Shown in pieces: positions 1-5,036 of a DNA stretch of 7,071 nucleotides. The stretch spans positions 1-7,071 of the forward strand of contig NZ_JASLCN010000259.1 in NCBI RefSeq assembly GCF_030151805.1, read 5' to 3'. The stretch is from Fluviicola sp. Lineage in GTDB: Bacteria > Bacteroidota > Bacteroidia > Flavobacteriales_D > Crocinitomicaceae. How positions within the stretch are numbered: the stretch's first letter is position 1; every line of letters starts with the position of its first letter. The notes beneath the pieces were generated by a model. That model was not told the origin of the DNA. It made no database searches and saw nothing but the letters and a program-made list of their open reading frames with translations. A program made the position numbers and the translations under genes.

Positions 1-44
1 TTCGGCAAATTCAATCCTGAATACTCGTTATACTTCTGACTCAT
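1..44 (-). CDS. ileS: Isoleucyl-tRNA synthetase, N-terminal fragment (partial, cut by window edge)
   Basis: Reading the minus strand from the ATG at 44-42 gives 14 codons, MSQKYNEYSGLNLP, open to the window edge. From memory, the M-S-x-K-(Y/F)-x-E-Y-x-x-L-(N/D)-L-P pattern is the usual start of Bacteroidota isoleucyl-tRNA synthetase, the cytoplasmic enzyme that charges tRNA-Ile with isoleucine. The HIGH and KMSKS motifs would lie outside the window, so the call rests on a short stretch only. A well-formed minus-strand -7 box at 83-90 supports a real gene start here. It is divergent from the rhomboid-like gene. An unrelated protein with a similar start remains possible. Confidence 0.6.
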   Translation of the reverse strand, partial: MSQKYNEYSGLNLP

Positions 45-82
45 AAGCCTAAAATCGATTAAAAGGAATTTTAAAACAAATG

Positions 83-90
83 CAAAGGTA
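83..90 (-). promoter_or_regulatory. Bacteroidota-type -7 box for the minus-strand gene
   Basis: The minus strand reads TACCTTTG, an exact match to the TAnnTTTG box recognised by the Bacteroidota primary sigma factor. It lies 38 bases before the ATG at 44, so transcription would begin around 76 with a leader of roughly 30 bases. No clear TTTG -33 element is present: about 19 bases upstream there is only CTG, inside the perfect palindrome CTGAATTCAG at 103-112. Confidence 0.55.
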
Positions 91-180
91 CTAATTTATT
101 GACTGAATTCAGGCATTAAAACTTTGTTCTTACAAGCAGTTAAAGAGTCTTAACACATTTCTTATCTTCTGATTAAAGAT

Positions 181-188
181 TAGCTTTG
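181..188 (+). promoter_or_regulatory. Bacteroidota-type -7 box for the rhomboid-like gene
   Basis: TAGCTTTG matches TAnnTTTG exactly and ends 15 bases before the ATG at 204. Transcription would start around 195, leaving a leader of only about 10 bases. A -33 TTG at the usual 17-23 base distance is not visible. The short leader and the lack of a Shine-Dalgarno sequence fit the phylum. Confidence 0.5.
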
Positions 189-203
189 TGAACCTAAGTC
201 CTC

Positions 204-1688
204 ATGTATATGAATTTCAAAAAGGCGCTTCTTTTTTTACTTATTCCCGCTTTCCTTTCCTCCGGTTTGGCTCTTCTGATTAGTTTTCTGATAAACTGGT
301 TATTGAACAAAACGGACATGGAAATCAACCAGGGAATTTTAATCGGTTGGATTCCTTTTTTCCTTGGATGTGGTGTTTATTTCCTGATCATTCACCACCG
401 TTTAAAATTGTTCCTCAGCAAACGGTACGACAACAATTACCTCTTTTCGCTTTTAGCAATCGTATTTATGACATTTCCGGCAGTTTCTTTTCAAATTGCA
501 TACGAAAACATGAAAATGGATCAACGCGAGATACACGATTTATCTGAAATTGATTTCTCTGCAAAAAATACCGTCTGGAAATACACCGGGCCGATTCCGC
601 AGGCAACGATGACTTATCTGGGAGATTTCCAGGAATATACTTCGGGGAAAAATCCAAAAGTTGATTTTCTGTCCTATGCCCTGGTAAATTTTGAAGAAGA
701 GGAGCTCTGGCTGCTGTTTTCAGACTCTGAAATGATTGATAACGAAGAAAGTGACTCAGAAAAAGGCGCAATATTCAACAAAGTACATGAGAATTGTATG
801 ACCGAAGTCAATAATACCTTAAACCTATGGCCGGGAACAAGGTATCTGATTCCACTGGAACAATCCGAAGACCTGGAATACGCTCATAAAACCCTGAAAG
901 ACACGGATTACAAAGGTTCCGTTCCAAAAAGGATTTTCAAACTCGAAGCTTCCTTTCAACCGGGATTCAAAACAGAACATCAATGGCTGCTTGGTATCGC
1001 CATTTCTCTGAATGTAGTCTACTTTTTAATTTTTTGTCTCTTCAGAAGAAATGTCAGCTCTTACGAATTGAGTCAAACCGGAGTATTCGATATTTCAGGT
1101 TTGGATTTGCTGTTTCAACACGTTCGAAAAACTCCTGTAACGGCTTTACTACTTACGCTAACATTGGTCTTCTTCTTTGTTGAAATTGCACACGATCCCA
1201 ATATTTTTACGGTAAAAGAAGAGCCTTCTGTTTTCCAATGGGCAATTTCAAACACGGTTTGGCAAACCGGAGAATGGTATCGCCTGTTCACCTACCCCTT
1301 TGTAAATATCCACCTGTTGTTAAGACTAATAGATGTAATGGCTTTTGCAGTTGTTGCCTACAGCATTGAAAAAAACACCTCCTCTGCCGGTTTTGCACTA
1401 CTCAGTTTTTGCATACTCATTACCGGAGGACTTAGTGCTGCTTTCTTCAGTTCATCTTTCAATTGTGGCTTGACTGTATTCACATGCGGCTACTCAGCCT
1501 ACTACCTATTTACCGGCTTTCAGCCCCGGATTGGATTTTCTTCCTGGAAATTTATCGGAATTTCTTTCCTGGTCTTTGGCCTTATAATCGTCTCTTTATC
1601 GGGGTTTTTCGAATATCCGAAATTAATTGCCGCTACTTTGACAGGGTTTGCATTCGGGCCGTTTTTAAAATACAGGGAAGTCAATTAA
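204..1688 (+). CDS. Rhomboid-like inner-membrane protein, probable pseudoprotease (catalytic His missing)
   Basis: This is a 494-residue integral membrane protein with about ten helices: three N-terminal (roughly 8-34, 44-64, 78-97), a soluble domain at 98-258, one helix at 259-280, then a six-helix core at 310-488. Charge distribution puts the soluble domain in the periplasm. The core resembles rhomboid intramembrane serine proteases. The GEWYRLFTYPF stretch (356-366) matches the WR motif of loop L1, and A477/G481/G485 match the small-residue ladder of helix 6. Catalytic sites look lost. The helix-2 His and Asn positions align with L373 and D377, and the helix-6 His aligns with L474. There is no histidine after residue 370. 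The nucleophile region reads TCGYSAYY (427-434), so the Ser is either S431 or replaced by C428. Some flavobacterial rhomboids have, from memory, a similar N-terminal extension. Inferred role: a non-proteolytic membrane protein binder or chaperone. ATG 204 is used; ATG 210 is an alternative. Confidence 0.65.
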   Translation: MYMNFKKALLFLLIPAFLSSGLALLISFLINWLLNKTDMEINQGILIGWIPFFLGCGVYFLIIHHRLKLFLSKRYDNNYLFSLLAIVFMTFPAVSFQIAYENMKMDQREIHDLSEIDFSAKNTVWKYTGPIPQATMTYLGDFQEYTSGKNPKVDFLSYALVNFEEEELWLLFSDSEMIDNEESDSEKGAIFNKVHENCMTEVNNTLNLWPGTRYLIPLEQSEDLEYAHKTLKDTDYKGSVPKRIFKLEASFQPGFKTEHQWLLGIAISLNVVYFLIFCLFRRNVSSYELSQTGVFDISGLDLLFQHVRKTPVTALLLTLTLVFFFVEIAHDPNIFTVKEEPSVFQWAISNTVWQTGEWYRLFTYPFVNIHLLLRLIDVMAFAVVAYSIEKNTSSAGFALLSFCILITGGLSAAFFSSSFNCGLTVFTCGYSAYYLFTGFQPRIGFSSWKFIGISFLVFGLIIVSLSGFFEYPKLIAATLTGFAFGPFLKYREVN

Positions 1689-1744
1689 TCCTGTTTTCGT
1701 TTTTTCTCTTTGTTTTTTTACCTTTTCAATTAAATTTATTTCGC

Positions 1745-1752
1745 TACATTCG
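1745..1752 (+). promoter_or_regulatory. Possible -7 box for the sigma/anti-sigma operon
   Basis: TACATTCG matches TAnnTTTG at all fixed positions but one. It ends 5 bases before TTG 1758 and 14 bases before TTG 1767. The second distance matches the 15 and 16 bases seen from box to ATG at 204 and 4243, which argues mildly for TTG 1767 as the true start if the box is real. No -33 element was found at normal spacing. Confidence 0.3.
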
Positions 1753-1757
1753 TTTCG

Positions 1758-2312
1758 TTGGATTCATTGAATAACATAGAAATCACTGACCTCGTTCACA
1801 AGGTAAAGGCCGGAAACCAAAACGCCTTCGGGGAAGTTTATGATCGTTACTGTGGTGCGATCAATGGTGTTATCAGTCGTTTTATTGTTGACGAAGCGAT
1901 TGCTCAGGATGTTCTTCAGGACACGTTCATCAAAGTCTGGAAAAATATCCAGATGTATGATGATACCAAAGGCAGTTTTTTCACCTGGATGCTCAATATA
2001 GCACGCAATACGTCTATTGATGCATTGAGAAAATTAAAAAAAGAAGCCAAGTCAGAAATCCAAATTCTGGAAACAAGCGTAAATAGCTCTGTAACAGTTC
2101 AGCAGAATGTGGGAACTATCGGATTAAAACAATTGGTAGACCGACTTCCTGCAGAACAACAGACAATGATTGAATACTTATACTTCAAGGGGTACACGCA
2201 ACAGGAAGTAGCAGATGAGCTGGATTTACCACTCGGAACTGTGAAAACCCGTTCGCGGATGGCCATGATGGAGTTGAGAAAATGGTTTACACTTTTGATA
2301 TTGTGGATATAA
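1758..2312 (+). CDS. ECF-subfamily RNA polymerase sigma factor (sigma-70 family), TTG start
   Basis: This 184-residue protein carries only the two sigma domains of extracytoplasmic-function sigma factors, which direct RNA polymerase to a stress or envelope regulon. Region 2 covers about 20-92, with the core-binding segment around D51-VLQDTFIKVW and the -10-recognising segment GSFFTWMLNIARNTSIDALRK split across 72-92. Region 4 covers about 129-177, with the helix-turn-helix YTQQEVADELDLPLGTVKTR at 146-165. A linker without motifs joins them. No in-frame ATG or GTG precedes region 2; the first Met codon is residue 67. The start must therefore be TTG 1758 or TTG 1767 (residue 4), barring rarer codons. 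The 3' end overlaps the next gene by 31 bases, which suggests translational coupling and a sigma/anti-sigma pair. The sequence does not identify its target promoters. Confidence 0.9.
   Translation: MDSLNNIEITDLVHKVKAGNQNAFGEVYDRYCGAINGVISRFIVDEAIAQDVLQDTFIKVWKNIQMYDDTKGSFFTWMLNIARNTSIDALRKLKKEAKSEIQILETSVNSSVTVQQNVGTIGLKQLVDRLPAEQQTMIEYLYFKGYTQQEVADELDLPLGTVKTRSRMAMMELRKWFTLLILWI
2270..2273 (+). promoter_or_regulatory. Shine-Dalgarno-like GGAG for the anti-sigma gene
   Basis: GGAG lies 8 bases before ATG 2282, inside the sigma-factor coding region. It favours ATG 2282 over an in-frame GTG at 2303, which would give the start MDINEYIASG, a common-looking anti-sigma N-terminus, but has no such site upstream. 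Confidence 0.35.
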
Positions 2313-3160
2313 ACGAATACATAGCGTCAGGAATTTTGGAGTCGGTAACGCTCGGTCTTGCTTCCCAACAGGAGATGCAGGAAGTAGCTTGTCTTTCCAA
2401 AATCTATCCGGAAATCCGGGAGGAATTTGCCCGTGTTCAAAAGCGTTGTGAAGAAATGATGTTGGAAAACGCGCAAACTCCAAATCCTGCCGTTCGAAAT
2501 TCCGTTCTACAGGCAATTGCTCAGATCCCACAGGAAAAGCCGGAAAGCAGCCCGAATCAGGAAACAAAGCAGGAAGCGAAAATCATTCCGATGAATACTA
2601 CTCCTGAAGTTAAGGGAGTAAGTCCGATGTGGAAAATGATGGCCGCTGCGTCTTTGATTTTAACGCTTGGAATCGGAGCACTTTGGTTTATATCAAACCG
2701 CGAAGCAAAACGTTTGGATTCGGCTTTAGCCTCTTTGGAGAAAGACCGTCTGAAAAATGATCAGGTTTTACAGGCCATGATTCTTGAAAAAGATCATCTG
2801 AAGGAAGTACAGGAAGTACTCACTGGAAAAAACCTTCAGACCGTTATGATGAATGGCACTGCAATGGAACCTACGGCTTCGGTAAAAGTGATGTGGAGCT
2901 CAGATATGAAAAAAGCGGTGATGCACGCCGAAAAAATAACTCCGCCACCTGCAAATATGCAATACCAACTTTGGGTAATAGCAGACGGGAAACCGGTTTC
3001 TGTTGGACTTTTCAACTACGATGAAGTGGAGCAAATGACCGAACCGTTTGACGTAAACGCTCAGAATATTACAGCATTTGCAATCACTCTTGAAAAAATG
3101 GGGGGAAGCCCGACACCGACTATGGAAAAAATGGTCGTAATGGGACCAATCAATAGTTAA
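2282..3160 (+). CDS. RskA-type membrane anti-sigma factor
   Basis: This 292-residue single-pass membrane protein would hold the adjacent ECF sigma factor inactive at the inner membrane. The N-terminal cytoplasmic part (about 8-82) has the form DINEYIASGILESVTLGLAS, typical of anti-sigma proteins in this family, then a helical segment with alternating charges. A polar linker (83-115) leads to one transmembrane helix at about 117-137. A charged heptad-like stretch at 139-180 probably forms a coiled coil. The C-terminal periplasmic domain (about 182-289) matches the RskA C-terminal family: it contains QYQLWVIADGKPVSVGLF (227-244) and the late AITLEKMGGSPTPT motif (267-280). The N-terminal domain lacks an obvious HxxxCxxC zinc motif. 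The 31-base overlap with the sigma gene indicates co-translation. Release could follow regulated proteolysis, as in related systems, but that is inference. The signal sensed is unknown. Confidence 0.88.
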   Translation: MVYTFDIVDINEYIASGILESVTLGLASQQEMQEVACLSKIYPEIREEFARVQKRCEEMMLENAQTPNPAVRNSVLQAIAQIPQEKPESSPNQETKQEAKIIPMNTTPEVKGVSPMWKMMAAASLILTLGIGALWFISNREAKRLDSALASLEKDRLKNDQVLQAMILEKDHLKEVQEVLTGKNLQTVMMNGTAMEPTASVKVMWSSDMKKAVMHAEKITPPPANMQYQLWVIADGKPVSVGLFNYDEVEQMTEPFDVNAQNITAFAITLEKMGGSPTPTMEKMVVMGPINS

Positions 3161-3270
3161 TTGAAAAAGGATAATTGAAAAGAGCGGGACTTCAGCTACG
3201 CTCAGTCACCACCTTATTTTTCAATCTTGAATTCTCCCTTTTACATTTTACATTTTCAATTTTACATTAC
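3161..3270. repeat. Palindromic, repeat-rich intergenic segment (possible interspersed element or terminator)
   Basis: This spacer after the anti-sigma stop has layered structure. The outer arms TTGAAAAAGG (3161-3170) and CCTTATTTTTCAA (3212-3224) are imperfect inverted repeats. Between them, 3187-3210 can fold as an inner hairpin: GG/CC, GACT/AGTC and AGC/GCT around a TAC loop, with a small internal loop and a bulge. The hairpin is followed by TTATTTTT, so it could end sigma-operon transcripts. To the right, TTTTACAT occurs three times (about 3239, 3247, 3260) with TTTTCAAT copies among them. The core CTTCAGCTACGCTCAGTCACC resembles, from memory, short interspersed sequences seen in intergenic DNA of Bacteroidota. 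Whether it is dispersed in this genome cannot be seen here. Confidence 0.45.
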
Positions 3271-3279
3271 TTTTAGTGC

Positions 3280-4173
3280 ATGATATTTCCTCCGAAACTT
3301 GTTCCGGGCGATACCATTGCATTGGTTTCTCCCGCAAAAGCAATTGATGCCTCTTACATCGATTTTGCCAAAGCGTATTTCGAAAAACAAGGATTCGTTG
3401 TGTTGGTAAGTCCGAATGCTTCAGGTGAATTCCGTTATTTTTCCGGAACCGATCAACAACGGGCCAATGATCTGCAATGGGCAATTGACCATCCGGATGT
3501 GAAAGCAATTGTATGCAATCGCGGTGGCTACGGAGCCATTCGTTTATTCGACCTGGTAAATTGGGCAAACCTGCTTCGCGAACCGAAATGGATTCTCGGT
3601 TTTTCCGACATTACCAATTTCAATTGTTTGGGACTAAAGTTGGGAATTGAAACGGCTCATACCACTATGCCGCTCAATTTCCGGGAAAATTCTCCGGAAG
3701 CACTGGAATCCCTGCTGCACGTTCTGAACGGGACAGAAAATGAATATACCTGGCAAGCTCATCCGGCAAACAAACCTGGGATAGCAACAGGAACAGTTGT
3801 TGGCGGAAACCTGTCCATTCTTTATTCCTTGCTCGGAACACCGTATTCTCCGGATTATGAACACGCCATTTTATTTATAGAAGACATCGGAGAGCAAATC
3901 TATCACATCGACAGAATGTTAAATGCCTTCAAACTGGCCGGCGTTTTTGACCGGATTTCGGGATTAATCATTGGGGGAATGACCGACTTGAAAGACACCG
4001 CCACTGCAACCGAATGGACCATCGAAGAATTGATTTCAGAACACACGCGGTTCCGCTCATTTCCAATAGCATTCCAAGCTCCGGTTGGTCATATTCCCGA
4101 CAACAGAGCCTTTATCTGCGGACGAAAGGCCACTTTTACCGTCACTGAAAACCAAGCTTATTTCCTCCAATAG
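3280..4173 (+). CDS. ldcA: Muramoyltetrapeptide (LD-)carboxypeptidase, peptidase family S66
   Basis: This 297-residue protein without a signal peptide matches cytoplasmic LD-carboxypeptidase in length and motifs. The family removes the terminal D-Ala from murein tetrapeptides, cleaving the L-D bond after diaminopimelate during peptidoglycan recycling. The N-terminal domain begins PPKLVPGDTIALVSPA (4-19). RGGYGAIRL lies at 81-89. The nucleophile Ser109 sits in the elbow GFSD (107-110), followed by the conserved AHTTMPLNF (126-134). The catalytic Glu201 is in FIEDIGEQIYHIDRML (199-214) and His271 is in GHIPDN (270-275). All three triad residues are present, so the enzyme should be active. The start at ATG 3280 places the family's conserved N-terminus at residue 4. 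It is separated from the sigma operon by the repeat-rich spacer, and no convincing promoter was found in front of it. Microcin C7 immunity protein MccF belongs to the same family, but nothing nearby suggests that role. Confidence 0.93.
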   Translation: MIFPPKLVPGDTIALVSPAKAIDASYIDFAKAYFEKQGFVVLVSPNASGEFRYFSGTDQQRANDLQWAIDHPDVKAIVCNRGGYGAIRLFDLVNWANLLREPKWILGFSDITNFNCLGLKLGIETAHTTMPLNFRENSPEALESLLHVLNGTENEYTWQAHPANKPGIATGTVVGGNLSILYSLLGTPYSPDYEHAILFIEDIGEQIYHIDRMLNAFKLAGVFDRISGLIIGGMTDLKDTATATEWTIEELISEHTRFRSFPIAFQAPVGHIPDNRAFICGRKATFTVTENQAYFLQ

Positions 4174-4218
4174 AAAATAAATATGCTTCTGGTACTGTTT
4201 TTGATTCGGGTAGTTCCG

Positions 4219-4226
4219 TATTTTTG
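4219..4226 (+). promoter_or_regulatory. Bacteroidota-type -7 box for the lipoprotein gene
   Basis: TATTTTTG matches TAnnTTTG exactly and ends 16 bases before ATG 4243, giving a predicted leader of about 10 bases. A TTTG at 4200-4203 could be the -33 element, but its 15-base spacing is shorter than the usual 17-23. Confidence 0.5.
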
Positions 4227-4242
4227 TACTTGAAATTGACTT

Positions 4243-4902
4243 ATGCGTATTTTTCTAATTGGTTTTCTGATTCTTACACTGTCCTCTTGTGTAGATATCT
4301 TTGATGAAATTATTCTGCATGCTGACGGAAGCGGTACATACAAATACACCGTCAATATGAGCGCCAGCAAAGTGAGAATCAATTCCATTCTTGCACTCGA
4401 CAGCGTGGAAGGAAAACGCGTCCCGAAACTCCCTGAAATCAAGGAAAAAATTGAATTCTACAGAAGTAAACTGGAAGAGAAAGAAGGAGTTTCAAATGTA
4501 AAAGTAGAAGCCAATTACGATGATTTCATCTTCAAAATTTCCTGCGATTTTGACAATGTTGCTGATCTGCAAAACGGAATTCGCGAAATTGTGAAAGAAG
4601 AAAGCAAGGACAAGAACAATGCGGATTTTGATGAGAACTGGCTGACTTGGGACGGAAAGGTTCTGACGCGCATCAACCCCAATTTCCAAAGTGTGATTCA
4701 TAAACTCAAAGCAGAAGACCAGGAAAAGTTAAAGGAAGGTAAATACATTTCGGTTTCCCGTTTTGACAAAGCAGTCGTGAAATGTGATAACGGCCAGGCT
4801 CAGATCTCTCCAACTAAAACTGCCGTTTTGATTAAATCGAGCACCTATTCCGTTGCAACAAACCCTTTAATTCTTAAGAATACCATTACAATTTCCAACT
4901 AG
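4243..4902 (+). CDS. Small lipoprotein of unknown function
   Basis: This 219-residue protein is a predicted lipoprotein: short basic start MR, hydrophobic stretch 3-13, and lipobox LSSC with the acylated cysteine at C16. It would be processed by Lgt and signal peptidase II and anchored in the envelope; no rule visible here decides inner or outer membrane. The mature part begins DIFDEIILHADGSGTYKYTV (18-37), a hydrophobic-polar alternation suggesting a beta hairpin with a turn at DGSG. That hairpin is loosely reminiscent of LppM/DUF3153-type lipoproteins, but these usually differ further along, so no family is claimed. A charged, probably helical stretch follows at about 60-82 (KLPEIKEKIEFYRSKLEEKE), then mixed strands and no second membrane segment. 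Mature cysteines are C101 and C181, a possible disulfide. It has its own -7 box, and a 92-base gap follows before the next promoter region. It is probably a separate transcript. Confidence 0.8.
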   Translation: MRIFLIGFLILTLSSCVDIFDEIILHADGSGTYKYTVNMSASKVRINSILALDSVEGKRVPKLPEIKEKIEFYRSKLEEKEGVSNVKVEANYDDFIFKISCDFDNVADLQNGIREIVKEESKDKNNADFDENWLTWDGKVLTRINPNFQSVIHKLKAEDQEKLKEGKYISVSRFDKAVVKCDNGQAQISPTKTAVLIKSSTYSVATNPLILKNTITISN

Positions 4903-4942
4903 TTTCCGGGAAAACTCCGCATTTCTTTTTATTTTAACACAA

Positions 4943-4969
4943 GTTATCAACCAAATACCGGTTGATAGC
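4943..4969. repeat. Inverted repeat upstream of the secreted-protein gene (possible operator)
   Basis: GTTATCAACC (4943-4952) and GGTTGATAGC (4960-4969) pair over ten positions, nine Watson-Crick and one G-T, around a seven-base loop AAATACC. No T-run follows on the plus strand, so an intrinsic terminator for the lipoprotein gene is unlikely. The site ends 32 bases before the -7-like box at 5002, a position where a dimeric regulator could act. It is also compatible with an mRNA hairpin near the 3' end of the lipoprotein transcript. Confidence 0.45.
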
Positions 4970-5001
4970 CGAAATAGCATAATCAATTCAAAAAATGATT
5001 T

Positions 5002-5009
5002 TACTTTCG
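5002..5009 (+). promoter_or_regulatory. Possible -7 box for the secreted-protein gene
   Basis: TACTTTCG matches TAnnTTTG except for one C. It lies downstream of an in-frame ATG at 4995 and ends 27 bases before ATG 5037. Transcription from it would begin around 5016, which makes 5037 the usable start and agrees with the signal peptide beginning there. No -33 element was recognised. Confidence 0.35.
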
Positions 5010-5036
5010 TATAGAATCCGTTCATTCATTCCTCAT

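Noticed and set aside
3239..3270. TTTTACAT copies as a small CRISPR-like array
   Set aside because: The copies are eight bases long, with spacing of 8 and 13 bases and no spacer-sized unique sequence. No cas gene is nearby.
3268..3275. -7 box TACTTTTA in front of ldcA
   Set aside because: It ends only four bases before ATG 3280, so transcription would begin at or after the start codon; it also lacks the final G.
2226..3568. Minus-strand open frames at 2226-2567 and 3248-3568
   Set aside because: They run antisense to well-identified genes, show no family features and have low-complexity or frame-shadow composition.
3280..4173. MccF-like microcin self-immunity role for the S66 peptidase
   Set aside because: No microcin biosynthesis or export gene is nearby, and motifs and length fit ordinary murein-recycling LdcA.
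4901..4937. Intrinsic terminator after the lipoprotein gene: AGTTT/AAACT arms followed by T-rich sequence
   Set aside because: The stem is only five base pairs, mostly A-T, and the T-rich part starts well after the stem, so it is too weak to call.
4995..5036. Upstream in-frame ATG at 4995 as the start of the secreted protein
   Set aside because: It would put 14 residues ahead of a clear signal peptide that begins at ATG 5037, and a -7-like box at 5002-5009 would lie inside the coding region.
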